A stretch of 64,000 nucleotides of DNA from Pandoraea norimbergensis (GTDB lineage Bacteria; Pseudomonadota; Gammaproteobacteria; Burkholderiales; Burkholderiaceae). Below the pieces are notes generated by a model. It made no database searches and had not been told where the DNA came from. It saw nothing but the letters and a program-made list of their open reading frames with translations. The stretch covers positions 2,108,001 to 2,172,000 of the forward strand of contig NZ_CP013480.3 of the NCBI RefSeq assembly GCF_001465545.3, written 5' to 3'. Position 1 is the stretch's first letter, and each line of letters begins with the position of its first letter. This document shows, in pieces, positions 9,475 through 17,854 of the stretch. The position numbers were made by a program, and so were the translations under genes.

Positions 9475-10206
9475 TCACGTGCGCGCCGGAGCCGGCCGGC
9501 CGGTCGAAACCAGTCCGGCGATGTCCTGATCCGCTTCGAAGCGCAGACGGAAGGTCTCGCTCTTGAGCGTGCGGATGCTCTGCACCAGAAAGTCGTGAAT
9601 GGCAGCGAGTTCGTTCTGGTCGTACGCGGCGCTCACGGCCGTGAGTTCGCGCGACACCGACGACAGGAACTGCTCGATTTGCGCACAGCGCTCTTCGATG
9701 GGATGAATCATCACCATGCGGCGATCGTGCGGGTTCTTCTCGCGCTCCACGAAACCTGCGCGCTCCAGCCGGTCGATGACGGTGGTGATGCCGCCCGAGC
9801 TCACCCCCATGAGCTCGGCGAGTTGCCCTGCGGTAATCGATTCGAGTTCGAGAATCAGATCGAGCGCGTTCAGATCGGTGACGTTCAGGCCGAGCTGTTC
9901 GGCGAGTGCGGCGTGATAGAGCGCGGTGTACACGGCGAGCCGGCGGCCGAGTGAGCGGACGATGCCAGAGACGAGATCGTTGCGGTTCGTGTGTCGATCG
10001 CTCATGGTGCTGTGCGCTCCGTTGAGCTGGGAGGCGGACGGCGCCGCCCCGTAAGCGGCACCGTGGTCGGTGCCGGAGGTGTTGTGCAAGTGGTTCGAAA
10101 ATGCGCCGTTGCCGGTGTCGCGAATCGCTGCCGGTTCGGTCATTTGCGTGGCAGATTCGCCATGGCCGCGCATCAAAAGGCCGGTGTCGGGAATGAAGCG
10201 GGCCAT
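9475..10206 (-). CDS. MarR family transcriptional regulator
   Basis: A winged-helix regulator. The MarR domain spans about residues 75-215: LGLNVTDLNALDLILELESITAGQLAELMGVSSGGITTVIDRLERAGFVEREKNPHDRRMVMIH contains the helix-turn-helix and the wing with the conserved D-R-R. A 65-residue low-complexity N-terminal extension precedes it. The start at 10206 is supported by AAGGAG six bases upstream; an internal ATG at 10005 would give a conventional 176-aa MarR protein, so the extension may not be real. It lies between two lipoprotein paralogues in the same orientation and probably controls this cluster; its ligand is unknown. Confidence 0.88.
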   Translation of the reverse strand: MARFIPDTGLLMRGHGESATQMTEPAAIRDTGNGAFSNHLHNTSGTDHGAAYGAAPSASQLNGAHSTMSDRHTNRNDLVSGIVRSLGRRLAVYTALYHAALAEQLGLNVTDLNALDLILELESITAGQLAELMGVSSGGITTVIDRLERAGFVEREKNPHDRRMVMIHPIEERCAQIEQFLSSVSRELTAVSAAYDQNELAAIHDFLVQSIRTLKSETFRLRFEADQDIAGLVSTGRPAPART

Positions 10207-10289
10207 GGCATCTCCTTATCGATCAAGTGCGCATCAACCAGTCAGTGGATGACCGTTGCGCGATGGGTATTTCGCTAGAACGCTGCGGG

Positions 10290-11549
10290 TTACTTCGCAA
10301 CCGTTCCCAGACTGCCGAGCAAGCCAGTGACCGGTGCAAGCAGTCCGCCGAGGCCACCTGCTGCGCCCGAGCCGGTGCTGCCGCCTGCCGCGCCGGTAAC
10401 ACCGGAGAGCAGATTCGTCACGGGGGCGAGCGGGCTGCTGCCGCCCGAGCCACCTGCGGCACCCGACACGCCCGAGAGCAGGTTGGTGACCGGGGCGAGC
10501 GGGCTGCTGCCGCCCGAGCCGCCTGCGGCACCCGACAAGCCCGAGAGCAAGTTGGTCACCGGGGCCAGCGGGCTGCTGCCGCCGGTCGATCCGCCGAGGC
10601 CACCCAGCAGGCCCGTGATCGAGCCGAGCGGGTTGCCTGCCGAGCCGGTGCCGCCGCCTGCCGCCGTGGTGCCAAGGTTGCCGAGCAGCGAGCCGAACGG
10701 ATTCGACGAGCCGGTGGAGGTCTGGCCATTCACGAAGCCACCCAGCCCGGCCACGGTGTTGCCGGTGGCGATGACCGTGCCGCCCAGCGCATAGACGACC
10801 TGGTTCGAGGACGCGCCGCGCAACGTCGTGCCAACCGTGCCTACGGTGTTGCCCAGCGTGGTGAGCAGGTTCTGTACCGGTCCGCCGAGGCCCGTGGTGT
10901 TACCCACGGTGCGGGTGGTATCGGAGACCACATTGGTGATTGGGGTGATGGCCGACGACAGGGCCGTGGTTGCCGTCACGAGCGGGCCGCCGGAGAAGGC
11001 TTGCTTGAGGATCGCGCCGCCGGCAATGCCGCCTTGACCGACCGTGGCTACCACGTTGCCGAGCGCACCGGTCAGCGTGTCGACCGGCGTGCCGGCGAGC
11101 GGGCCGCTCTTGCCGATGCCTGCGACACCGCTGCCCAGCGAGACGCCTGCGTTACCCAGATCGGTCACGACGTTGCCGGTGCTGGCGAGCGTGGTGCCGA
11201 CGGGGTCTTTCGATGCGCCGATCTGGCCGAGGCCGCTGCTCACCCCGTTGCCGAGATCGGTGACGGCGTTGCCGGTCTGCACGAGGGCGTTGCCCATGCC
11301 TTGCGTGGCTTGCGGCGAGACCAGCGGCAGGTTGGTGCTGGCGACCTGATTGCCCAGAGCGCTCACGACGTTGCCGGCGGAGCTGACGACGCCGCCTGCG
11401 CCGGTGGCCGTGGTGCCGACAGCGTTCGGGGTGCCCGTGGTGCCGGTGGCCGTGGCCCCGCTTCCGCCGCCGCCGCTGGAGCAGCCGGTGAGAGCGATCA
11501 TGCCGATAGCGGCAGAGGCCAGAAGGGTACGTTGCAGTGCGTTCGACAT
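10290..11549 (-). CDS. Glycine-rich repeat lipoprotein, paralogue 2
   Basis: A 419-aa lipoprotein with lipobox LTGC (Cys23), a short Gly/Thr linker, the same core as its neighbours (GNALVQTGNAVTDLGNG, STGNVVTDLGNAGVSLGS, SGPLAGTPVDTLTGALG) and C-terminal repeats of about 24 residues built on SSPLAPVTNLLSGVSGAAGG. The start was set at 11549 (MSNALQRT) because AGGGAG lies nine bases upstream; the ATG six bases after that box is too close, and the longer open frame to 11591 has no site. Closest in sequence to paralogue 1 in the central part. Probably cell-surface; no enzymatic motif. Confidence 0.86.
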   Translation of the reverse strand: MSNALQRTLLASAAIGMIALTGCSSGGGGSGATATGTTGTPNAVGTTATGAGGVVSSAGNVVSALGNQVASTNLPLVSPQATQGMGNALVQTGNAVTDLGNGVSSGLGQIGASKDPVGTTLASTGNVVTDLGNAGVSLGSGVAGIGKSGPLAGTPVDTLTGALGNVVATVGQGGIAGGAILKQAFSGGPLVTATTALSSAITPITNVVSDTTRTVGNTTGLGGPVQNLLTTLGNTVGTVGTTLRGASSNQVVYALGGTVIATGNTVAGLGGFVNGQTSTGSSNPFGSLLGNLGTTAAGGGTGSAGNPLGSITGLLGGLGGSTGGSSPLAPVTNLLSGLSGAAGGSGGSSPLAPVTNLLSGVSGAAGGSGGSSPLAPVTNLLSGVTGAAGGSTGSGAAGGLGGLLAPVTGLLGSLGTVAK

Positions 11550-11862
11550 GATGTTCATCTCCCTGATCGTTTTACTGTGTCCCGGCGGCATGCCGCGCGG
11601 AGTTGTCTGTGGTTATGTCTTCGGTTGCCGGGTTACTTCCATTTCAGAAACCTGGGCCGGTCGCTCTGTAGCCGCTGAAGTCGGGTGAGGCGGCGAGGGC
11701 GGGCGGCGTTCGGGGTGGACCGGATCCGGACCTTCTCGACCCGATGTGCGGACATCGGGAGGAGGGCCGGATCGCGGCGATCACAGGCGGGTGGGGGAAT
11801 CGCTCGGGTCATGATCGTGACTCCTGTTCTCGCGTCTGTCGGTCGATGTGGGTCGGGGCGAC
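11550..11862. other. 313-bp gap between lipoprotein paralogues
   Basis: The gap holds a candidate small minus-strand reading frame (11633-11812, listed separately). Apart from that I see only a short inverted repeat, CCGATGTGCGGACATCGG at 11741-11758, which sits inside that frame. I see no terminator with a T-run. Confidence 0.5.
11633..11812 (-). CDS. Candidate 59-aa basic small ORF
   Basis: An ATG at 11812 preceded by a good AGGAG site (8 bases away) opens a 59-codon frame that begins MTRAIPPPAC and is rich in Arg and Pro (ending in FLKWK). It lies between two lipoprotein genes on the same strand. Against it: several rare-looking Arg codons (CGA, CGG), no recognisable domain and no hydrophobic core. 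It may be a leader peptide, a small protein, or chance. Confidence 0.28.
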   Translation of the reverse strand: MTRAIPPPACDRRDPALLPMSAHRVEKVRIRSTPNAARPRRLTRLQRLQSDRPRFLKWK

Positions 11863-13602
11863 TTACTTCTTGCCGCCGCCGAGCAGGCCGCCGAGCAAGC
11901 CGGTCACCGGGGCCAGCAGACCGCCGTTAGCGCCTGCCGAACCGGTGGCACCGCCTGCGGCACCCGTCACTGCGCCAAGGAGGTTGGTGACCGGTGCCAG
12001 CGCGCCAGTGGAGGCCGAGCCGCCTGCGCCTGCCGAAGCACCGCCCGAGCCAGCCGAGCCGCCTGCGCCTGCCGAAGCCGAACCACCCAGCGCGCCAGTC
12101 AGGCCGGCCACGAGGTTGGTCACCGGGGCCAGCGGGTTGCTACCCGATGCGCCACCCGTTGCACCGCCAAGGCCACCCGTCAGACCCGAGACCAGATTCG
12201 TCACCGGGGCGAGCGGGTTGCTGCCCGACGTACCGCCAGCGGCGCCGCCGAGGCCACCCGTCAGACCGGAGAGCAGGTTCGTGACCGGGGCGAGCGGGTT
12301 GTTGCCCGACGTACCACCTGCGGCACCGCCGAGGCCACCCGTCAGACCGGAGAGCAGGTTCGTGACCGGGGCCAGCGGGTTGTTACCGCCACCCGACGCA
12401 CCGCCAGCGGCGCCGCCGAGCGTGCCCGTCAGGCCAGTGAGCAGATTCGTGACCGGTGCGAGCGGGCCGCTGCCCGTGCCCGTGCCGCCAAGGCCTCCCA
12501 GACCACCGAGGGCCGAGGTGAGCGGGGCGAGCGGGTTGGTGCTGGTGGGCGTGCCATGCACGAGGCCGCCGAGGCTGGCCACGGTGTTGCCCACGCCTGC
12601 CACCAGACCGCCGACGTCCGTGGCAATCGGGTTGTTGAGTTGCGAAGCCACCTTGGTGCCGACACCGGCCAGGCCGCCGCCGACTTGCGCCAGCAGGCCA
12701 GCCACCGGCGTACCGAGGCCCGTGACGTTGCCGACCGTTTGCGTGGTGTTGGTGACCACATTCGTGATCGGCGTGATGGCCGACGACAGGCCCGTGGTGA
12801 GTTGTTGCACCGGGGCGCTGGTGATCGTGCTCGTCAGGCTGTTGCCGATAGCGACGCCACCGTTGCCGACGGCCGTCACGACACCACCGAGCAGCGTCGT
12901 AACACCATTGATCGGGGTGTTGGCCAGCGGGCCCGTTTGACCGAGACCGGCGACGGCGCTACCCAGTTGCGTGCCGGCGGTCCCCAGGTTCGAGACCACG
13001 CCGCCCAAGCTGGCAAGCGTCGGGTTGAGCGGGTCGGAGACCGAACCCAGCTTGCCCAGACCGTTCGTCAGGCCATTGCCCAGCGTTTGCACGGCGTTGC
13101 CGGTGGAGACGACTGCCCCTGCCAGACCGCTTTTCGTTTGCGTGCTGACCAGCGGCAGTTGCGTGCTGCCGAGCGTGGTGCCCAGATCGCTGACCGTCTT
13201 GCCCACTTGCGTGACGACGCCGGTGCTGGCGGTGCCTGCGACCGTGCCGATCGGGTTGGTGGACGCGCCACCGCTGCTGCTGCCACCGCTGCTGCTGCCA
13301 CCGCTGCTGCTGCCACCGCTGCTGCTGCCACCGCTGCTGCTACCGCCACTGCTGCTACCACCGCTGCTGCTACCGCCACTGCTGCTACCGCCGCTGCTGC
13401 TGCCACCGCTGCTGCTGCCGCCGTCGGTACCCGTGCCGGTACCCGATCCGCCGCCGCTGCCGTCGCCGCCGCTCGAACCGGCGCTGGTGCCGCCGCCCAG
13501 AGAGCCGCTGGTGCCGCCCGAGCCGGAGCTGGCGCAGCCGGTCATGGTGACGATGGCGAGAAGGCAGGCCGAAGCGATAAGGTTGCGTTGGATGCTGTTC
13601 AT
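11863..13602 (-). CDS. Glycine-rich repeat lipoprotein, paralogue 3 (largest)
   Basis: A 579-aa lipoprotein with lipobox MTGC (Cys23). A Gly/Ser linker containing ten exact GGSSS units (about residues 62-111) leads to a core shared with the other two paralogues (STGNAVQTLGNGLTNGLGKLG, GPLANTPINGVTTLLGG, TTGLSSAITPITNVVTNTTQTVGNVTGLG). The C-terminal 200 residues are five to six copies of a roughly 26-residue unit around NPLAPVTNLLSGLTGGLGGAAGG. Start at 13602 has GAGGA a suitable distance upstream. Second gene of the minus-strand cluster, 27 bp after the small gene at 13630. The long flexible linker suggests display away from the outer membrane. Confidence 0.87.
   Translation of the reverse strand: MNSIQRNLIASACLLAIVTMTGCASSGSGGTSGSLGGGTSAGSSGGDGSGGGSGTGTGTDGGSSSGGSSSGGSSSGGSSSGGSSSGGSSSGGSSSGGSSSGGSSSGGSSSGGASTNPIGTVAGTASTGVVTQVGKTVSDLGTTLGSTQLPLVSTQTKSGLAGAVVSTGNAVQTLGNGLTNGLGKLGSVSDPLNPTLASLGGVVSNLGTAGTQLGSAVAGLGQTGPLANTPINGVTTLLGGVVTAVGNGGVAIGNSLTSTITSAPVQQLTTGLSSAITPITNVVTNTTQTVGNVTGLGTPVAGLLAQVGGGLAGVGTKVASQLNNPIATDVGGLVAGVGNTVASLGGLVHGTPTSTNPLAPLTSALGGLGGLGGTGTGSGPLAPVTNLLTGLTGTLGGAAGGASGGGNNPLAPVTNLLSGLTGGLGGAAGGTSGNNPLAPVTNLLSGLTGGLGGAAGGTSGSNPLAPVTNLVSGLTGGLGGATGGASGSNPLAPVTNLVAGLTGALGGSASAGAGGSAGSGGASAGAGGSASTGALAPVTNLLGAVTGAAGGATGSAGANGGLLAPVTGLLGGLLGGGKK
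13268..13422 (-). repeat. Ten-copy 15-bp tandem repeat encoding GGSSS
   Basis: Ten head-to-tail 15-bp units (CCACCGCTGCTGCTG on the plus strand, with a few silent T/A changes) followed by a partial unit. The repeat stays in frame, so gain or loss of units by slippage would lengthen or shorten the lipoprotein linker without breaking the gene. Confidence 0.9.
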
Positions 13603-13629
13603 GATGGTGTCCTCTGGTCGTTTATGTGA

Positions 13630-13941
13630 TCAGGCGAGCGCGTCTTGCGCAGCCAGTCGGGTGTTCATGCGTTGTGCGATGAGTGCGAACAGGAGCGCCT
13701 CGACGGCTGCGCTGGTGGGGCCCGTCATCGCCAGGGCCTGATTCGTACGTTGAGTGCCTGCCGCGCCGAACGGTGTGGCGGTGGCGTGTACGCCACCGCC
13801 GTCCTCACCGCTCCTCCCTGGGCTTGCGCCTCTACGATCGTCTTGGGCGGCAGCGCTGCGCTGCATGGCCCTGACGCGCTGCTGCGAGGCGGTAAGGCCT
13901 GCGGTGCCGAGCGTCGTTTGTTTGGTAATGCCAATGATCAT
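13630..13941 (-). CDS. Small hypothetical protein at the head of the lipoprotein cluster
   Basis: A 103-aa frame beginning MIIGITKQTTLGTAGLTASQQ, with no signal peptide. The middle is low complexity and the C-terminus predicts an amphipathic helix (SAAVEALLFALIAQRMNTRLAAQ). A GGGGGA box lies four bases before the ATG and the sequence GGACACCAT precedes both this gene and the next one, so the two may share translational signals; the gap between them is 27 bp. I do not recognise the family. Coding status rests on position and ribosome-binding site only. Confidence 0.5.
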   Translation of the reverse strand: MIIGITKQTTLGTAGLTASQQRVRAMQRSAAAQDDRRGASPGRSGEDGGGVHATATPFGAAGTQRTNQALAMTGPTSAAVEALLFALIAQRMNTRLAAQDALA

Positions 13942-15095
13942 GGTGTCCCCCGGTGATCTTTAGCGTTGCGATGCAGGGATATCCGCAAGAGGTGTGCCAA
14001 TCTCTAAATCCGGGTTTGAATAAACGCTCTAGTTTTTTTGTCGATCGCCGGGAAAGCCTGTATTTATTTGCGTTTCGCAAAACAAGAATCTTTTGGATCG
14101 AGAGATCGAGCACTGGCACGCCTGATCAAAAATCAGGGTTAACGAGATCGGGAAAAGGTGAAAGCGGAGGTAATTCCGGCGAATTGCCGTTCCCGTTACG
14201 GGGGGCGTTACGGGGAACGTTACGTAACGCGCTTCCCATGCATTCGGGTAAATACGTGCGTCAAAACCCGAGTGCCGGCACGTGCAGTGGCTATTGCAGG
14301 AGATTCGTGTAAAGGGGGATCAGAACAGTTGCCGGGGTGACGTAATTTTTCGAAATCACGTTACGACTGCCGTTCGAGAAGCCGTGTCGATTGCGCTGTG
14401 GCAAAGATGATTGACCCTGCGGAAAAGGGTGCGTGCAAGATGTAAATGAGACGGAATACGATCGGTACGCGCCGCGCTAATACAGACGATGCGGAAATAC
14501 CACGGATGGCGAAAGATTTCGAAAGATTCGGTGGTTGCGCGCAAGGGCGCCGGCATGTGAGATTCCTCACGGTGCCGCAATTGGCAAGGGTTGCGAAGCG
14601 ATTGCCGGAATCAAGCGTGGGCCTGATGGGCGTAACCGCTGCGAAATACGGGGAACGCATGACGAGTGGACGATGAATGAATAGTTATTTAAATGTCCGC
14701 TGCATTAGAGGCGTTGTTTCGCTCACACGCGCAGAATCATGGTTTTCCCTCGCGCGTGTTGCATTGCTTAGTTTTGGAGTATTGTTTGATCAACCCGCGT
14801 AACGTTTTCTTACATTCTCAAGGGTGATTGGTAGGAAGGCTCTAGTTTTTGCGTTTTAGTTTAAATTAGCATCGAAAAAAAATAGTACGCGATCCCGATG
14901 GTTGTTACAGCATGGCGGGAAATAATGGCGTACAAAGTAAAAGAGGTTCGAAAGCCTTGCTACGCAACGAACCCGAGGCCGAAGTCCAGAACTGATAAGC
15001 GATATGGCGAGTTCTCGTCGTTCAGGCAAAACCTGAGAGTGACTTGCCATGTATGCCAACGGGCGCAAAGCGCCTTAATAGTGAGGGCGGGTGAG
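13942..15095. promoter_or_regulatory. Long AT-richer control region between the lipoprotein cluster and the tad locus
   Basis: This 1,154-bp region separates two divergent transcription units and is visibly richer in A and T than its surroundings. It holds no convincing gene. It contains an array of CGTTACG elements (separate entry), two further copies in either orientation at 14359-14365 and 14798-14804, a TTTGCG-TTT-CGCAAA inverted repeat at 14067-14081, and an imperfect inverted repeat at about 14337-14364. A small stem-loop (15062-15074) sits just ahead of the first pilin start. It probably carries the promoters and operators of both neighbours, but I cannot place the start sites. Confidence 0.6.
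14194..14229. promoter_or_regulatory. CGTTACG array with 12-bp period
   Basis: Three exact CGTTACG copies start at 14194, 14206 and 14218, exactly 12 bp apart, and the last is the left half of a perfect 12-bp palindrome (CGTTACGTAACG, 14218-14229). Regular spacing near the helical repeat is typical of cooperative transcription factor sites. The cognate factor is unknown. Confidence 0.5.
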
Positions 15096-15281
15096 ATGAA
15101 ACTCGGCAATCGTATTCGACTGTTTGCGCGCGATGAGCGTGGTGTGACCGCGCTGGAGTACGGCATTCTGGCTGCTGTTGTCGCCGTGATTATTGGCGTC
15201 ACTGTCTCCCCGGCATTGCAGGGTGTCTTCACATCGGTTTTCTCGAAGGTTCAGTCGGTCGTGACGTCTGCGGGCGCCTGA
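15096..15281 (+). CDS. flp: Flp family type IVb pilin, copy 1
   Basis: A 61-aa prepilin of the Flp class. A short positively charged leader (MKLGNRIRLFARDERG) is followed by the processing site and hydrophobic segment VTALEYGILAAVVAVIIGV; the Glu-Tyr pair five residues after the cleavage glycine is the class signature. After cleavage by the prepilin peptidase encoded at 15517, the helix polymerises into the pilus. The ATG at 15096 is chosen because it gives a normal leader and follows a GAGG-type site; the upstream open frame to 14898 is not pilin-like. First gene of the tad locus. Confidence 0.93.
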   Translation: MKLGNRIRLFARDERGVTALEYGILAAVVAVIIGVTVSPALQGVFTSVFSKVQSVVTSAGA

Positions 15282-15305
15282 CGGTGCTGGCGCGGGGTGC
15301 GGACT

Positions 15306-15503
15306 ATGCGAATCGCGCAGCGTAAGCGTTACGGGCGGCGGGGACTGCGGCGTCAGCTGGGGGTTACGGCGCTGGAGTACGGCATTCTCGCCGCCATCGT
15401 GGCGCTGATCATCGGGACTACCGTCTACACCCAGTTGGGCAGCGCGATCTCGTCGATCTTCAGCACGATGTCGTCAGCCGCCATCTCGGTGATTTCGCAC
15501 TGA
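15306..15503 (+). CDS. Flp family type IVb pilin, copy 2
   Basis: A 65-aa second Flp prepilin with a basic leader (RKRYGRRGLRRQLG) and the same processing motif and core, VTALEYGILAAIVALIIGTTV. It shares the ALEYGILAA block with copy 1 but differs in its C-terminus (TQLGSAISSIFSTMSSAA). A GTG three codons upstream (15297) is an alternative start. It lies 24 bp after copy 1. It may be a minor pilin or a second major subunit. Confidence 0.92.
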   Translation: MRIAQRKRYGRRGLRRQLGVTALEYGILAAIVALIIGTTVYTQLGSAISSIFSTMSSAAISVISH

Positions 15504-15516
15504 CACGAGGGCCAGC

Positions 15517-15996
15517 GTGCTCACCTTGTTGTGGTTGCTTTGCGTGCCGATCGTGGTCACCGATCTGATCGCACGCCGAATTCCTAACGTGTGGCTGCTG
15601 TGGGTTGGCGCGCTTGCGCTGGTCTGGATCGGGTGGCAAGCATGGCAGGGAGAACCCCGCGTGTTGTGGGTTCACGGGCTGGGCGCGCTGCTGGGATTGA
15701 TCGTACTGCTACCGTTCTGGTGGCGGGGCGTGATGGGGGCGGGCGACGTCAAGCTGTTCGCACTGATCGGCCTGATTGCCGGCTACCCGGTGCTGCTGCC
15801 GGTGTGGTGTCTGGCAAGTGTCGCGGCCGGCCTACATGCCCTCGTCTTGCTTGCGGGGCGTCTTGCTTGGCTGAAAGGCTGGCGGGAGCGCACGAGCGCC
15901 ACGGCGGCGTGGCAACGGATTGAGCGCTGGCGGGCCGGACGTATCGGGTTGCCCTACGGGGCGTATCTGGCGGTGGCCGCGCTGGTGGTGCGGTAG
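15517..15996 (+). CDS. cpaA: Prepilin peptidase (TadV/CpaA family)
   Basis: Membrane aspartyl protease (159 aa) that cleaves Flp prepilins. The two catalytic aspartates are visible: Asp16 in IVVTDLIARRIPN and the GAGDVKL motif near residue 71, in the conserved GxGD context. Four or more hydrophobic segments cover most of the chain. Translation starts at GTG 15517, six bases after GAGG, only 13 bp downstream of the second pilin. No N-terminal methylase domain is present, as expected for the short TadV type. Confidence 0.92.
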   Translation: MLTLLWLLCVPIVVTDLIARRIPNVWLLWVGALALVWIGWQAWQGEPRVLWVHGLGALLGLIVLLPFWWRGVMGAGDVKLFALIGLIAGYPVLLPVWCLASVAAGLHALVLLAGRLAWLKGWRERTSATAAWQRIERWRAGRIGLPYGAYLAVAALVVR

Positions 15997-16158
15997 CGTT
16001 TCGAGACAACAGAACGCAGCAGTTGAAATAAGCGTGTCGAGTGCCGCAGAAAGCGGCACCGCAATAACGGGAGGCGCGGGCGACGCCGCGCGAATGAGTG
16101 GGACCTATGCGTCGCCAAACACGGCCTGCAAGCGCCGTGCGCGACGGGGAGTGTCGTC

Positions 16159-16638
16159 ATGAAGCGGTACGGGACACAGGCAAGATCAGGGTTGCGATCG
16201 GCGCGTTCGCGTGGGGTCGCGGCACTGGAATTCATGCTTATTCTGATGATCCTGTTGCCCGCGTTCTATGTGGCCGTCGCGTTCTCCCTCACCATTCTTG
16301 CCCGCCAAATGCTGACACAGGCTGCGTCTGAAGGCGGTCGCGCCATGCTTCGCGCCGGCACGCTGACGCAGCGCCAGACTTACGCCACGCAGGCGGTGGG
16401 CAATACGCTCGCCTGGCCTGCTTCAAGCGCGGTGACAACCAGCTTCGTTGCCGACACCACCTATCCGTGTCCGGCGTCCGGGGCATCGAGCAGCGGGTCG
16501 CAATGCATCGTTCATATCAACCTCAGCCTGAATCAGTTGATGACCGTCAACTGGCCGGGGCTGGGGAGTCTGGTGCCGTCGACCATCAACGGCACCGCAG
16601 CGGTAACACTCGACACGTCGACGCTCGGCGGCAGTTGA
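16159..16638 (+). CDS. tadE: TadE-like pseudopilin
   Basis: A 159-aa protein with a basic leader and a single hydrophobic helix in the TadE signature RSRGVAALEFMLILMILLPAFYVAVAFS, followed by a periplasmic domain with two cysteines (YPCPASG and QCIVHI) that may form a disulfide. TadE proteins are processed by the TadV peptidase and are needed for Flp pilus assembly. The 162 bp before it contain no recognised gene, only a short frame ending in an ATGA overlap with this start. Confidence 0.9.
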   Translation: MKRYGTQARSGLRSARSRGVAALEFMLILMILLPAFYVAVAFSLTILARQMLTQAASEGGRAMLRAGTLTQRQTYATQAVGNTLAWPASSAVTTSFVADTTYPCPASGASSSGSQCIVHINLSLNQLMTVNWPGLGSLVPSTINGTAAVTLDTSTLGGS

Positions 16639-16725
16639 GTCTGAAATTGAGTTGGCAGTCGATGTCATGCCGCCGGTTACCCGGCGCCCGAAATTTGTGA
16701 CTGAACGGCCGCAAGGCCCCAAGCC

Positions 16726-17745
16726 ATGAACAAAGCCACCAAGATTCTCGCAACGCTGCTGGTCGTTATCGGGGTGCTGCTTGCGCTCCTTGCGCTGCGA
16801 TTGGGAACGAACAACGCCCCGGCGCCGACGGCAACGCCTTCACCGGTGACCCAGACGCTCACGCAGCGGTACCCGGCCGTGGTGGCGGCCAAGGCACTCT
16901 CGCCCGGGCAGGTCATCGCTGCCGACGCCGTCAAGCTCGTGCAGTTCGACGCTCAGACGCCCGGCGCTTTCACCAACCCCGCCGATGTCGTGGGCCGCGT
17001 GCCGCTGGTAGCCCTTGCCGCTGGGGTCCCTGTCACTCAGAACACCCTCGCGCGCGGCCTCGCCATGCAACTCGCCCCGGGCGAGCGCGCCGTCGCGCTG
17101 CCGGTCACCGAGGCCGTGGGCGTTGCCAACCGCATCCGTCCGGGCGACTACGTCGACGTGTTCTTCACGATGAAGACCAATCAGGCCCCGGGCCCGGCCG
17201 TAGGGCTGGCCGACGATACGCAGGCACGCCTGCTCGCCTCGCGGGTGCGGGTGTTGAGCTACGGCAACGCGTCGCTCGATGACGTGACGCCGCCGCCCGC
17301 CACGCCGGGTGTCGCGTCCACGGTGCAAGCCGCAGCGGCAACGGCGCCGCCGCCCCCGCCGCCCAATGTGAACGTGCAGCCGCCGATGCCGGCGACTGCC
17401 GCCGTGGTGGCCGTGCCGGTGGCCGACGTCAACCGCGTGGTGCTCGGCACGCAGCAGGGAAAGATCACGCTCGCACTGCGCAACCCGGCCGATGACGCCA
17501 AACCGGATACCTCGCTGTTCCCGTCGCCGCCGCCGGTGTTGGCGGGCAAGGCTGGCCTGAAGGGTGACGACAAGGCTTCGCTCGATACGCCCGAAAACCA
17601 AGCCTACGCCGGCATCGCCACCACCGGGCTGGCTGGTGCGCCGGTCAAGGCAGCCGCCGCGCCGCGTCCGGCGGGTGGCGGGCAGGGCGGTGGCGGCACG
17701 ATCGAAGTCGTGCGCGGCGCCGAGCGCTCGACGGCGTCATTCTGA
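16726..17745 (+). CDS. cpaB: Flp pilus assembly protein CpaB (RcpC)
   Basis: A 339-aa periplasmic protein anchored by an N-terminal helix (TKILATLLVVIGVLLALLAL). It has an SAF domain at about residues 50-115 (VVAAKALSPGQVIAADAVKLVQ, VGRVPLVALAAGVPVTQNTLA) followed by the RcpC/CpaB signature GERAVALPVTEAVGVANRIRPGDYVDVFFT. A Pro/Ala-rich stretch near 190-220 interrupts the C-terminal domain. CpaB works with the CpaC secretin in building the outer-membrane channel for the pilus. Gene order cpaB-cpaC-cpaE-cpaF is canonical. Confidence 0.94.
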   Translation: MNKATKILATLLVVIGVLLALLALRLGTNNAPAPTATPSPVTQTLTQRYPAVVAAKALSPGQVIAADAVKLVQFDAQTPGAFTNPADVVGRVPLVALAAGVPVTQNTLARGLAMQLAPGERAVALPVTEAVGVANRIRPGDYVDVFFTMKTNQAPGPAVGLADDTQARLLASRVRVLSYGNASLDDVTPPPATPGVASTVQAAAATAPPPPPPNVNVQPPMPATAAVVAVPVADVNRVVLGTQQGKITLALRNPADDAKPDTSLFPSPPPVLAGKAGLKGDDKASLDTPENQAYAGIATTGLAGAPVKAAAAPRPAGGGQGGGGTIEVVRGAERSTASF

Positions 17746-17854
17746 ACCGCAGGACATTGGAAGACCACGTAGAAACACAGAGAAAACCACGTACAGGAAC
17801 GCTTGACCCAAGGCTTTCAAGTTCAATCGAAACAGTGACCGATACAGCCACGCC

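Noticed and set aside
13754..13810. Palindrome CGGTGGCG-TGTA-CGCCACCG as an operator
   Set aside because: It lies inside the small minus-strand coding frame and could simply reflect codon content; there is no supporting spacing or copy.
14700..15095. A sigma-54 promoter ahead of the tad pilin genes
   Set aside because: No TGGCAC-N5-TTGC match was found; the nearest candidates have wrong spacing or lack the -12 GC.
14898..15281. A longer first pilin starting at 14898
   Set aside because: The extra 66 residues are not a prepilin leader, and ATG 15096 gives a normal Flp protein.
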